Source of the DNA: Corynebacterium sp. NML130628
GTDB lineage: Bacteria > Actinomycetota > Actinomycetes > Mycobacteriales > Mycobacteriaceae
DNA length: 64,000 bases
Assembly: GCF_001875665.1 (NCBI RefSeq)
Contig: NZ_MLAL01000010.1
Coordinates: 1-64,000, forward strand
Direction: 5' to 3'
Shown here: positions 15,786 through 23,540 of the stretch, one piece after another
Layout of the letters: each line of letters starts with the position of its first letter
Position numbering within the stretch: position 1 is the stretch's first letter
The notes under the pieces: generated by a model
What the model was told of the DNA's origin: nothing
The model's input: the letters and a program-made list of their open reading frames with translations, nothing else
Database searches by the model: none
Program-made: the position numbers and the translations under genes

Positions 15786-16487
15786 GTCCTTCCAAAGGGA
15801 ACGAAGAATGTCGGCAACATCGACTACGTAGCGGGTTGGTTCATCAAGGCCGCAGAGTACATGGGCGACCACACCGTACGCACGGCATTCGTATCGACCA
15901 ACTCGGTTGTCCAAGGCGAACAGGTAGCAAACATTTGGTACCCAATCACCCAATTGGGCTTCCACATTGACTTCGCGCACGACACCTTCCGTTGGGCGAA
16001 CGAAGCAAGTGACCAAGCTCATGTCTTCTGCGTCATCGTGAGCTTTTCAAAGCAAAAGGTCACCCCGCGCTTATTCCACTACGAGACGCCAGACTCAAAC
16101 CCGATGGATCTCCACCCGAGCCACCTCAACACATACCTGGCCGACGCGCCGGATATTTTCGTCTGGAATCGCAATAGGCCCCTTTGCGACGTACCTGTCA
16201 TCGGCATCGGCAACAAACCAATTGATGATGGAAATTATCTCTTCACCGAAGAAGAAAAAGACGAGTATCTTGCCAAAGAACCGTTCGCTTCAAACTTCCT
16301 CCACCCTTGGGTCGGTTCTCGCGAATTCTTGCAGGGCAAGAAGCGTTGGGGACTTTGGCTGGGTGATGCGAGTGCCGAGGACTTCAAGAAAATGCCTCTG
16401 GCAAGAAAACGAGTTAAGCGAGTTCAACAGTATCGAGCAGCCAGCACCAGTGCACCCACCCGGAAACTTGCTGATACTCCCTCGTGA
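15786..16487 (+). pseudogene. Fragment of an MmeI-type (type IIG) DNA methyltransferase
   Basis: About 230 codons of an open frame match the middle of large MmeI/DUF-type class I DNA methyltransferases: KNVGNIDYVAGWFIKAAEYM, FVSTNSVVQGEQVANIWYPI, FDFAHDTF-like HIDFAHDTFRWANEA, NRPLCDVPVIGIGNKPIDDG and RKLADTP. Full proteins are about 900 aa. The N-terminal nuclease region, the SAM-binding motif and the C-terminal half are missing. The left break coincides with the 56-bp IS-derived element. On the right the frame stops right after RKLADTPS, where the family continues. The frame can be extended left through the IS sequence, but those codons are not native. No promoter or start is evident; it is a dead remnant of a restriction-modification gene. 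Confidence 0.8.
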
Positions 16488-16596
16488 TCGCGGGAATGAT
16501 TTCAGAGTCCTCCGCTCACCCACCCACTACTGCTACCGTTAATTCTGGTTCACGCTGATGTCCCTACACGGTGATGTGAGCGTGACTCCCGCTGTC

Positions 16597-16640
16597 GGTG
16601 CGCGGTAGGCCCGCGCGTGACGTGGGCCGCCCCGTGCGCC
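16597..16640 (+). promoter_or_regulatory. Strong hairpin in the leader of the 49-aa peptide gene
   Basis: GGTGCGCGG pairs with CCGTGCGCC (two G-U pairs) and, inside it, GGCCC pairs with GGGCC, giving a 14-bp GC-rich stem. It ends 43 bp before the start codon at 16684. It has no T run, so a structured 5' leader or attenuator is more likely than a terminator. Confidence 0.5.
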
Positions 16641-16683
16641 TTGTTTGGCGAGGGACAACCCTACGACGTTAGGGAGGTAGACA

Positions 16684-16833
16684 ATGGGTAAGCACTCATT
16701 GGATACGCCCGGTCACAAAGGAAAAGACCCCGCCACCAAAGGAGCTGCAATCCTTAATTTGGTGAGCGGAGTCCTCAACGTTGTGACCGCTATCGTGAAG
16801 TTCATTGCGGTGATACTTCACATGGATCGTTAG
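16684..16833 (+). CDS. 49-aa cationic hydrophobic peptide
   Basis: A strong GGGAGGT site lies 6-7 nt before ATG 16684. The product has a polar, basic, Gly/His-rich first 20 residues (MGKHSLDTPGHKGKDPATKG). A long uninterrupted hydrophobic stretch follows (AILNLVSGVLNVVTAIVKF and on) to the end HMDR. A terminator follows immediately. I do not recognise it. The pattern would fit a leaderless or class II bacteriocin, a phenol-soluble-modulin-like toxin, or the very small porins of corynebacteria (PorA/PorH are 45-57 aa). The gene stands alone within an accessory patch, with no ABC or immunity gene adjacent. Confidence 0.65.
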   Translation: MGKHSLDTPGHKGKDPATKGAAILNLVSGVLNVVTAIVKFIAVILHMDR

Positions 16834-16837
16834 GCCC

Positions 16838-16876
16838 GAGAGCTTCAACTAGCTGCAACTGGTTGGGGCTCTTTTT
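16838..16876 (+). terminator. Terminator after the 49-aa peptide gene
   Basis: GAGAGCTTCAAC pairs with GTTGGGGCTCT (two G-U pairs) and is followed by CTTTTTAT. It starts 5 bp after the stop codon, making the peptide gene its own transcription unit. Confidence 0.8.
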
Positions 16877-16975
16877 ATAGAGCAGCGACAGTCCGGCAAC
16901 GAACCATGCTGTCACATTTCAGGCTAACGAGTGCTCACCACTTTTGCAATACCCTTCACCGCCTTGCATACCAAT

Positions 16976-17050
16976 GGGAGACCTCGTTCCGCCAGGTCAT
17001 CCTCGAACGCGTTTCCCAGGTCACGACACCTGTCCACGAAGAAAGTTCCC
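16976..17050 (+). repeat. Hairpin repeat, A type, degraded (copy A4)
   Basis: The right half is well kept (GCGTTTCCCAGGTCACGACA and then CGAAGAAAGTTCCC). The left arm is worn to GGGAGACC. It is followed, after a 17-nt spacer, by copy B2, as A1 is by B1. Confidence 0.55.
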
Positions 17051-17067
17051 AATACCACTGCGCCTTC

Positions 17068-17144
17068 GCACCACATTCCTGTTTTCCCCTGGAGAAGGTG
17101 CGACATTTCCCCAGGTCGCAACCACTGCCCAAAGGAATTTGGTG
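17068..17144 (+). repeat. Hairpin repeat, B type (copy B2)
   Basis: A 77-bp unit from GCACCACATTCCTG to AAGGAATTTGGTG with core TTTCCCCAGGTCGCAAC. Confidence 0.65.
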
Positions 17145-17160
17145 TCGCCCTAGCCGACTC

Positions 17161-17236
17161 GAGTGACAAAGGACGCAACCCGCTTTTCACGACCTGGGCT
17201 TTTGCCGGAGTCTGCCGGGAGGCGTCCTTTGTCACT
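17161..17236 (-). repeat. Hairpin repeat, C type (copy C1)
   Basis: A 76-bp unit bounded by a perfect 16-bp inverted repeat, GAGTGACAAAGGACGC and GCGTCCTTTGTCACTC. The core is in the reverse sense (CACGACCTGGG). Arms are unrelated to the A and B types although the core, size and setting are the same. Confidence 0.7.
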
Positions 17237-17251
17237 CGCTGCCCAATCTGA

Positions 17252-17328
17252 GCACCACATTCCTGTTTTCCCAGCGAGCTGATTTACAAAACCCCAGGTC
17301 ACGAAAAACCCGTGAAGGAATTTGGTGC
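17252..17328 (+). repeat. Hairpin repeat, B type (copy B3)
   Basis: A 77-bp unit from GCACCACATTCCTG to AAGGAATTTGGTGC with core AACCCCAGGTCACGA. Confidence 0.7.
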
Positions 17329-17363
17329 ACACCAGCCCATCCTCACGCCCCAACGATGCTCAT

Positions 17364-17444
17364 AGCGTGCGATTAGAAGCTTGCGATGCAGGTCGCACAT
17401 TTTCAACCGGCCCGTCCGATTTCCGGCGACCAGCATCGCACGCT
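17364..17444 (+). repeat. Hairpin repeat, D type (copy D1)
   Basis: An 81-bp unit bounded by AGCGTGCGAT and ATCGCACGCT, a perfect 10-bp inverted repeat, with CAGGTCGCACA inside. The flank cttaacacctcga matches the motif at 6453 and 6990. From 17445 to 17727 nothing further is recognised except the Shine-Dalgarno of the next gene. Confidence 0.55.
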
Positions 17445-17727
17445 CTTAACACCTCGATACGAGCACAGAACGAGCAACACGGCCACCGCGGCCCAGCCGC
17501 AACCGCCACCAACCTGCTATCGTGGTGCGCAGGCCACTCAGCGAGCACCAGCCCGACCGGTTTCCTCGGGCGCAATTGGAAACCACCCAAACCTGTAACC
17601 CGGTGGCTTTCCGGGTCCCTGTGATTGATCCCTAAGCCTGCACAAGGTACACGGGCACAGTGCACATGAGAATTGGGAACTACCACGGTGCTGGGGGTGG
17701 CCGCCTATTTTTTTGAAGGAGGATGCG

Positions 17728-18183
17728 ATGTTGTTGGCAGAGGCGCTGGCGAAGCGGGCGCAGGCACAGGATCGGCTGAATGAGTTGGAGCGTCGTTTGA
17801 CGCGGAATGCGCGGATCCAGGAGGGGGATACCCCTGTGGAGAATTCGGAGGCGTTGCTGCAGGAGTCGGCGTCGGTGCTGCAGAGCATTGAGACGCTGGT
17901 GCGCCGGATTAACCACACGAACGCGTCGACACCGTTTGAGGGGGATGCGACGTTGACGGATGCGATTGCGCGTCGGGATGCGTTTTTGCGCGCTCGGAGG
18001 TTTTATAGCGCGGTGGCGGATGCGGCGTCGGCACGCGCGGATCGGTATTCGGCCTCCGAGGTGCGGTATGTGTCCACTGTGGATGTGGGGCAGTTGCACG
18101 CGATGGCGGATAAGGCGGCGAAGGAGTACCGAGAGCTGGATACGAAGATTCAGCAGTTGAACTGGTCGACGGAGCTGCTCTAA
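17728..18183 (+). CDS. DIP1984-family protein
   Basis: A 151-aa helical, coiled-coil-like protein: AEALAKRAQAQDRLNELERR, then INHTNASTPFEGDATLTDAI, RRDAFLRARRFY and a final KEYRELDTKIQQLNWSTELL. This is the pattern of the DIP1984 family, also linked by annotation to septicolysin; no firm function is known. ATG 17728 is chosen because AAGGAGG lies 5 nt upstream. Its stop shares bases with the stop of the convergent glycosyltransferase gene. Confidence 0.85.
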   Translation: MLLAEALAKRAQAQDRLNELERRLTRNARIQEGDTPVENSEALLQESASVLQSIETLVRRINHTNASTPFEGDATLTDAIARRDAFLRARRFYSAVADAASARADRYSASEVRYVSTVDVGQLHAMADKAAKEYRELDTKIQQLNWSTELL

Positions 18184-19247
18184 AGACTGTCGATGAACTG
18201 GGTGAACTTGCGCCCAGTTTCCGCCCACGAGTAGGTCCCGGCGCGCTGTTGCGCCTGGGTGCCGAGGGTTTGGCGGAGGGGGGCGTCGTCAAGAAGGTGG
18301 GCGACTTCGGTGACGAACTCGGCGTGCGTGCCCACGAGCATGCCGGTTTCGCCGTGCTGCACTGAGTCGGCGAGGCCGCCTGCCGCCGCGTAGCCGATGG
18401 TGGGGACGGCGTGTTGGGCGGCTTCGATGACGGCGATGCCCCAGCCTTCTTTGGCGCTGGGCATGAGGTGGAGTTGCGCACGGGCGAGCAGGGCGTGTTT
18501 GTGGTCGTCGGCGACGTGGCCGTGGAAGATGACGCGCTCGCCTGCGAGGTCGCCGGCGTATTCGCGGAGTTGGTCTTCCCACCAGCCGGAGCCGATCACG
18601 TCGAGCACCACGTTGTCGAGGGCGGCGACGGCGTCGATGGCATGCTCGATCTGCTTGTGCGGCACGAGCCGGGAGAGGGTGACCACGTGGGTGTGGCCGT
18701 CGTCGGCGAGGGTGGGCAGTTCGGCGGGCACGGGGTCCACCCCGTTTTCGATGATGCGGATCGCCGCCGGGTCCACCCCGAGCGCCTCCAAATCACGTTT
18801 CGACGCCTGCGAGACCGTCACGTACGGCGCCCCGCGGTACACCCTGGGCGCCACCTTGGATTCCAGCCACCACCCGAACCGCCCGATGATTGGCCCGGCC
18901 ACCGGCCACTGTTCCTTGTGGCAGTGGTGCGTGAGCAGCACGGTCGTGGCCCGCGAGTAGAGGCGTGCGAAGAAAGGGATGCCGTTTTGGGTGTCCACGA
19001 TGATGTCGGGCCGGTGCCGCCACGCGGCGAATGGCGCGAGCAGGTAGACGCTGTATTTGCCGCCGGCACGTTCGAAGCGGATGCCGTTTCGCCGGGTAAC
19101 GCGCGGGGCATCGGTGTGTTTCGCGGTGCGGTAGATCACCTGGTGGCCGGCGGCCGCGAGCGCTTCGCCGACGCGTTCCAGGTACGCCTCGGAGCCGCCA
19201 CCTTGTGGGTGGGTGGAGTCGCGCCAACACATCAGCAGTATCTTCAT
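18180..19247 (-). CDS. GT4-family glycosyltransferase
   Basis: A 355-aa GT-B protein. The N-terminal domain has the GGGSEAYLERVGEALAAAGH loop. The C-terminal domain has VVTLSRLVPHKQIEHAIDAV and the donor-site motif MPSAKEGWGIAVIEAAQHAVP, including the E-x7-E pair of retaining GT4 enzymes. Substrates are not known; orthologues next to the tmaT-type cluster are envelope-related, so a lipid or wall glycan acceptor is inferred. ATG 19247 (MKILLMCWRDST) is preferred; an in-frame ATG at 19253 is possible. TACGGT lies 8 nt upstream and there is no ribosome-binding site. It is divergent from the methyltransferase gene whose ATG is only 5 nt away. Confidence 0.85.
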   Translation of the reverse strand: MKILLMCWRDSTHPQGGGSEAYLERVGEALAAAGHQVIYRTAKHTDAPRVTRRNGIRFERAGGKYSVYLLAPFAAWRHRPDIIVDTQNGIPFFARLYSRATTVLLTHHCHKEQWPVAGPIIGRFGWWLESKVAPRVYRGAPYVTVSQASKRDLEALGVDPAAIRIIENGVDPVPAELPTLADDGHTHVVTLSRLVPHKQIEHAIDAVAALDNVVLDVIGSGWWEDQLREYAGDLAGERVIFHGHVADDHKHALLARAQLHLMPSAKEGWGIAVIEAAQHAVPTIGYAAAGGLADSVQHGETGMLVGTHAEFVTEVAHLLDDAPLRQTLGTQAQQRAGTYSWAETGRKFTQFIDSL

Positions 19248-19261
19248 TGTCATGTACCGTA
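19239..19261. promoter_or_regulatory. Overlapping divergent -10 boxes of the GT4 and methyltransferase genes
   Basis: Plus strand TATCTT (19239-19244), 7 nt, ATG 19252. Minus strand TACGGT (19261-19256), 8 nt, ATG 19247. This is the third head-to-head pair of this type in the window. Confidence 0.5.
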
Positions 19262-19992
19262 CCCGCCACCTGGCCACCTTGGCACGTTCGTTGCGCTTGT
19301 TGCGCTCATTTCGCTATGAGCAGTTCCGCCCCCGCATTTTCTACGAGGGGTTGGCCCGCGACACCTACCAGCTTCTCGACGCCCTCTCCGCCGACCTCAC
19401 CGCATCCCCCCTGCGGGGCAAGTCGGTGTTAGACGTGGGCGGTGGTCCGGGCTATTTCGCCGAGGCCTTCGCGGACACGTTCTACGTGGGCGTGGAGCCG
19501 AGCGTCTCGGAGCTGTCCGCCGCCGGTATTTCCGGCTACGGCTCCGTTCGTGGCGACGGCACCGCGCTCCCCTTCGCCACGGACTCCTTCGATGTGGTGT
19601 ACTCCTCCAACGTTGCCGAGCACATCTCGGATTGGCAGACGATGGCCGAGGAGATGCTGCGGGTGGCCAAGCCCGGCGGCCTGGTGGTGTTGAGTTATAC
19701 GGTGTGGCTGGGCCCTTTCGGCGGACACGAGACCGGTCTATGGGAGCACTACGTGGGTGGCGAGTTTGCCCGCCGCCGCTACGTGGCCGCCCACGGGCAC
19801 GAGCCAAAGAACAAGTGGGGCGAGTCCCTCTTCGCGGTGTCGGCAAAGGAGGGTTTGGCATGGGCGGAATCGACCGGCAGGCTCCTCGCTGCGTTCCCGC
19901 GCTACCACCCACGCTGGGCCTGGTGGCTCACGCGAGTGCCCCTGCTTCGCGAGTTTGCGGTTTCCAACCTGGTGGTCGTGCTGCGCGGGTAG
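19252..19992 (+). CDS. Class I SAM-dependent methyltransferase
   Basis: A 246-aa enzyme with the SAM-binding motif I VLDVGGGPGYFAEAF, then FDVVYSSNVAEHISDW and the post-motif MLRVAKPGGLVVLSYTVWLG. Acceptor unknown. The gene pairs divergently with the GT4 glycosyltransferase, a conserved arrangement in corynebacterial envelope clusters as far as I recall, so methylation of a glycan or lipid is a reasonable guess. ATG 19252 (MYRTRHLATLARS) is supported by TATCTT 7 nt upstream and gives a basic amphipathic N-terminus. Confidence 0.85.
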   Translation: MYRTRHLATLARSLRLLRSFRYEQFRPRIFYEGLARDTYQLLDALSADLTASPLRGKSVLDVGGGPGYFAEAFADTFYVGVEPSVSELSAAGISGYGSVRGDGTALPFATDSFDVVYSSNVAEHISDWQTMAEEMLRVAKPGGLVVLSYTVWLGPFGGHETGLWEHYVGGEFARRRYVAAHGHEPKNKWGESLFAVSAKEGLAWAESTGRLLAAFPRYHPRWAWWLTRVPLLREFAVSNLVVVLRG

Positions 19993-20003
19993 GATCGGCA
20001 ACT

Positions 20004-20387
20004 ATGAAACTCCCGATCCAATTCCAAGCCCCATCCATATTCGCAGCCGTGTTGGCGGTGGTCTCCATCGTGGTGGCCGTCGTGATGGGCGAAACCAGTT
20101 CGAAAGCGCCCGTCGTGGAACCGCGCGGCGAGCAGTCAGTCATCCAGGTAGTCACCGAAGATGGCAAGTCAGCGGGCGTATGCTCACTCGGTGGCCTGCG
20201 CCAGGAAAAGGTGCACTATACCGACAAGAACTCTGTCTACTACTGGAAGCTCGAGCCGGGGGAGAAACGCATCGACGCGTCCTGCCCGAGCGTCGCAGCC
20301 CTGTCGTCCGGTCGAGTGGATCTGGAAGGCCACGCGCAGGTCAGCAACTTTGATAAACCACAGGTCGTCAAGATCACTGTTAAATAG
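20004..20387 (+). CDS. Small exported protein, function unknown
   Basis: A 127-aa protein with an N-terminal hydrophobic segment (IFAAVLAVVSIVVAVVMG) that may anchor it. A short outside domain contains two cysteines (GVCSLGGLR and DASCPSVAAL) able to form a disulfide. I do not recognise the family. It starts 11 bp after the methyltransferase stop, with TAGGAT 8 nt before ATG 20004, so it may have both read-through and its own leaderless transcript. Confidence 0.7.
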   Translation: MKLPIQFQAPSIFAAVLAVVSIVVAVVMGETSSKAPVVEPRGEQSVIQVVTEDGKSAGVCSLGGLRQEKVHYTDKNSVYYWKLEPGEKRIDASCPSVAALSSGRVDLEGHAQVSNFDKPQVVKITVK

Positions 20388-20729
20388 CGTCGAGCGGTAA
20401 AGGCTTACAAGGAGCATCTTGAAACAGCAGTCCCGCTTCTCTTCCGATTTAGCGTGATCTGCGATCACCTCACTGATGCCTTTTATTTGGCTTTCTCCCG
20501 CCCCTCGACGGGGTGGTCACTTTTGTATACTGTTTCCCTGTTTTTGCTTGCCAAGTAAGTGGGTTGCTCTATCTTCAAAAGTGCGTAGCAAATCCGCTGT
20601 GCTCCAGCGGAATGCTGTGGCTGCCCGTCGGAAAGTCGCTGTGCGGCTTACTGCCGAGACAACCACCACACCTCCGGTGGCTACTGTGAGGGCTTCCTCG
20701 ACCTGCGCTGCGTCTGCGTGTAAAAGAGA
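20388..20729. other. Intergenic region without a recognised gene
   Basis: GC content drops here toward the accessory ABC operon. GCCCCtcgacGGGGTGG at about 20509-20525 can form a hairpin followed by CACTTTTG, a weak terminator. Two open frames of about 70-110 codons on opposite strands (20476-20811 plus, 20517-20738 minus) have no start context, composition or family that supports them. Confidence 0.4.
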
Positions 20730-21392
20730 ATGGAACATATGCTTGAAATTAGCGATATCAGCAAAACCCTCTCGGGAAAACCTATTTTCGATAAAGTTAG
20801 CTTTTCCGTAAAGCAGGGCGAATTAACTGCTATCACCGGACCATCCGGGAGCGGCAAGACTACCCTACTTAGCTGCATCATCGGAATCAACCAACCAGAC
20901 TCCGGTACGATTTCACTATCTGGAAAGACCTACTCAAGTTTCCCCGAAAAAGACCGCCGTAACTTTCGGCTCAAAAATATCGGTGTAGTAGATCAAGGAA
21001 ACCGCTTAATTGAGGATCTGACATGCCGAGATAACATCCGGCTGATTGCTGAGATGTCCCAAGGTGGAAGAAGGAAGAGTCTCGCTACGGCGAAGGAAAT
21101 TCTCAAGCAATTAAATATGGAGGCTTATGAAGATCGCTATCCCAGTTCGCTCTCGGGGGGCGAACGTCAACGCATTAGCATTGGATGCGCGCTAGCTAAC
21201 CGCCCCTCACTAATTGCTGCAGATGAACCAACCTCTAGTCTTGACGATGAAGCTGCCAGGGTTGTGATCGATCTGTTTCTAGAGTTTGCCCAGAAATTCC
21301 AGGTTCCGGTGGTGGTGGTTACTCACGATGCCCGAGTAACTAAGCATGTATCCGCTGTCTACGAGATCGGTGGTTCGTGTGTATCTCGGTAG
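20730..21392 (+). CDS. ABC transporter ATP-binding protein (MacB/LolD type)
   Basis: A 220-aa ATPase with Walker A GPSGSGKTTL, GVVDQGN at the Q-loop, signature LSGGERQRISIG, Walker B LIAADEPTSSLDD and switch VVVTHD. This class works with FtsX-like permeases in peptide export, peptide-antibiotic resistance or lipoprotein release, not in classic import. Two permease genes follow with overlap. ATG 20730 or, nine bases on, ATG 20739 (MLEISDIS) may be the start. The gene is clearly lower in GC than the envelope genes, so horizontal origin is likely. Confidence 0.88.
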   Translation: MEHMLEISDISKTLSGKPIFDKVSFSVKQGELTAITGPSGSGKTTLLSCIIGINQPDSGTISLSGKTYSSFPEKDRRNFRLKNIGVVDQGNRLIEDLTCRDNIRLIAEMSQGGRRKSLATAKEILKQLNMEAYEDRYPSSLSGGERQRISIGCALANRPSLIAADEPTSSLDDEAARVVIDLFLEFAQKFQVPVVVVTHDARVTKHVSAVYEIGGSCVSR

Positions 21393-22236
21393 CCTAGCGA
21401 AGCGGAATAGAAGCGAAGTATTCGTTGTGGGCTTTTTTAACCTAGCGCTGCTGGTGATCCTGCTTCTTCCGATCATGGGAATAATGATGCTCGTAAATGC
21501 GGATGAACGCACCCATTGGCAGTCTCCGGAGATTATCGCGGGACAGCAGAGCTCCACAACATGGTCGATCGCTTCCGGCGACGGAGTTTTGGAACTGATA
21601 TCTGCTACGCCTGCCTACCTCAGCAAAATCCCTCTTCAGGGGCAGGCTCGATCGTTCAACTGTGCCACAGGGGCAGGTGATAACGCTCCGGACAGGTTCG
21701 TTCGATACATGGAGGATTTGGAATGCACTTCCACAATTAAAGATACGGCGGTCGCAGACTCCCGGACGGTGAACATTGTTATGCCAACAGATAAGGCAGT
21801 AGACAGCTCCGCCACTGCGACCAAGGATCAGGCACCTGTACTTGATCAGACCGTCATTTATATAGTTTTGGTCTACTTTATTGTTGTCGTGCTTCCTTGT
21901 CTGGTGTGTTTTTGGAATGTGTCCAAGATCTTCGACCCTGCATGGGAGGAAACTGCTCGGGTTCTTGCGCTGCGAGGCGCCGGGAAGTGGGTCGCGGCTG
22001 CGTTGCTGTCGGCTGCACCGTTGGCCGGTCTTCTCGTGAGCGTTGTACTTTCAGTAGCCCCCTTATATCTCGTATCTCGCATTCTCGAAAAGGTGGTCTG
22101 GGAAGGCCGTGGGTTCCTCCCTGCGGATGCTTTCGCTGGCCTAGTAGGAGCATTTGGCTGTGGGGTTCTTATCACCATCATGGTGGGCGTCGCGACGTAC
22201 CTGAGGAGGATGAAACTCTTTGCAACGACTGCATAA
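21346..22236 (+). CDS. FtsX-like ABC permease, first half
   Basis: A 296-aa membrane protein: one helix near residues 26-48 (VVGFFNLALLVILLLPIMGI), an outside domain of about 120 residues with two cysteines, and three helices toward the C-terminus ending VATYLRRMKLFATTA. This equals the first half of a ten-helix MacB/Bce-type permease. The start is uncertain (ATG 21346, or GTG 21370 or 21379), all overlapping the ATPase gene. The second half is encoded in the next frame with a 17-nt overlap. Confidence 0.75.
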   Translation: MYPLSTRSVVRVYLGSLAKRNRSEVFVVGFFNLALLVILLLPIMGIMMLVNADERTHWQSPEIIAGQQSSTTWSIASGDGVLELISATPAYLSKIPLQGQARSFNCATGAGDNAPDRFVRYMEDLECTSTIKDTAVADSRTVNIVMPTDKAVDSSATATKDQAPVLDQTVIYIVLVYFIVVVLPCLVCFWNVSKIFDPAWEETARVLALRGAGKWVAAALLSAAPLAGLLVSVVLSVAPLYLVSRILEKVVWEGRGFLPADAFAGLVGAFGCGVLITIMVGVATYLRRMKLFATTA

Positions 22237-23446
22237 ATGGCAATTAGCTGCTTTTCCTGTTGGCATAGTAGCAGCGGCCCTGATGGCCATCGCATCCGAG
22301 ATATTTTCCCTCCCAATCTTGGTTCCTTTAGCCTTCCTCCCTATCATTGCTGGGCTAGTGTATCTTGCGCCATTTCTAGCCCTCGGCGCCGGCTGGTGTT
22401 ATGAAAAAGTCTTCGGCGGAGGGATCCAAGGGACTCTAGTATCAGCTTCCCTTCGCTACCGTGCAACCTCCATTGGTTCGAGCGTAGTGCTCTTATTTTG
22501 CATCTGCGCAGTATCGACTGTGACAGTTGGTTTAGCGAATGCCGGACTTGGACAGGTGAGCTCGGGACTGAGTTACTGGAAGCCGGGGATTCACTGGGGA
22601 GGTCTTCGCGATGATGCTGAGATTGAGGCCACCTACGAAGAATTCACATCTCCGGGGGTAATGGGAACATTTGGACAAGGACGACTACTGCGGGAAAACC
22701 AACGTTCAATAAACGCGTTCGTTATGTCCTGTCATGAATATGCAGAGCTAGCCACTGACGACCCCGTATGTCCAGCCGATGACGCCGAATCAATGTTGAT
22801 CCCGGTGGGAATGGACGCAGCATCTCTATCTTCTCAATTCGTCATCCCGGTCACAGACACTGAACTAGACCTACCGCCACTACGGATCCAAGAAGTTCCC
22901 GGACTCACGGAAATTCTCATTTCGACCTCCAGTGAAGAAATCAACAACGTGGGCAGATATCTATACGCAGATTTGGATCAGCTCCCATCTAATGTTGTTT
23001 TGTCTGCAACCATGCAAACCAAGTCCGGATTGACATCGCAGGAAAGAATCGACAATGTCAACTCTGCCATGTCATCCGGGTACGGTGAAGCGGCATCTGC
23101 GTTGACGCTCAGTATTATGCTATTCGGACTAGCCGCAGTGAGCGGAATCGCTATTGCAGCGATCAGAGACCGCACTAGACTAGTCAAGGTTCTCACCCTA
23201 CGGGGAGTACAAGATACGGTCGCTAAGAATCTTGTCCGCATCGAAACGATCAGTCTTACTCTCCCCTTCGCGCTGTTTGGGTGTATCAGTGGCACTCTTC
23301 TAGCTGCTGCAGTCGCTCAAGTATCGAGTCTAAATCCTCGGGATGCTTTCACTCCTCATGCACTGGGGATACTGGCGGCTTACGTCGCTGCAGTACCTAT
23401 CATTACTGAAATCCAGCTTCGCAGAACGGACGGTCAAGATGATTAA
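22220..23446 (+). CDS. FtsX-like ABC permease, second half
   Basis: A 408-aa protein with two linker helices at the start (FPVGIVAAALMAIA and AFLPIIAGLVYLAPFLALGA), a third (SIGSSVVLLFCICAVSTVTV), a large outside domain, and three C-terminal helices. The last part (LVKVLTLRGVQDTVAKNLVRIE) is typical of FtsX permeases. A TTG start at 22220 has AGGAGG 10 nt upstream inside the first permease gene. The helix count of the two products together equals one ten-helix permease. They may therefore be a natural split pair or the result of a +1 frameshift in a single gene near 22215. Confidence 0.75.
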   Translation: MQRLHKWQLAAFPVGIVAAALMAIASEIFSLPILVPLAFLPIIAGLVYLAPFLALGAGWCYEKVFGGGIQGTLVSASLRYRATSIGSSVVLLFCICAVSTVTVGLANAGLGQVSSGLSYWKPGIHWGGLRDDAEIEATYEEFTSPGVMGTFGQGRLLRENQRSINAFVMSCHEYAELATDDPVCPADDAESMLIPVGMDAASLSSQFVIPVTDTELDLPPLRIQEVPGLTEILISTSSEEINNVGRYLYADLDQLPSNVVLSATMQTKSGLTSQERIDNVNSAMSSGYGEAASALTLSIMLFGLAAVSGIAIAAIRDRTRLVKVLTLRGVQDTVAKNLVRIETISLTLPFALFGCISGTLLAAAVAQVSSLNPRDAFTPHALGILAAYVAAVPIITEIQLRRTDGQDD

Positions 23447-23540
23447 TCCTGCATGGCTGGTCCAGCTAGTGGGACTTCGGATTGTTGACAAGCGAAGCTC
23501 CGAACGGTCAATCGGCAGATTGTTAGGACCACGGATTTAG
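23439..23540 (+). pseudogene. Truncated fourth frame of the ABC operon
   Basis: ATG 23439 overlaps the permease stop (ATGATTAA) and encodes 33 residues (MINPAWLVQLVGLRIVDKRS and on). It stops exactly where the IS21 end sequence begins. It may be the 5' stump of another operon gene cut by the insertion. Too short to identify. Confidence 0.35.

Noticed and set aside
16597..16640. A tRNA-like or riboswitch call for the GC-rich hairpin
   Set aside because: There is one long stem only, with no cloverleaf, anticodon arm or known riboswitch core.
20476..20811. A 111-codon frame overlapping the start of the ABC ATPase gene, and its antisense partner
   Set aside because: No ribosome-binding site, no family, runs into the ATPase gene in another frame.
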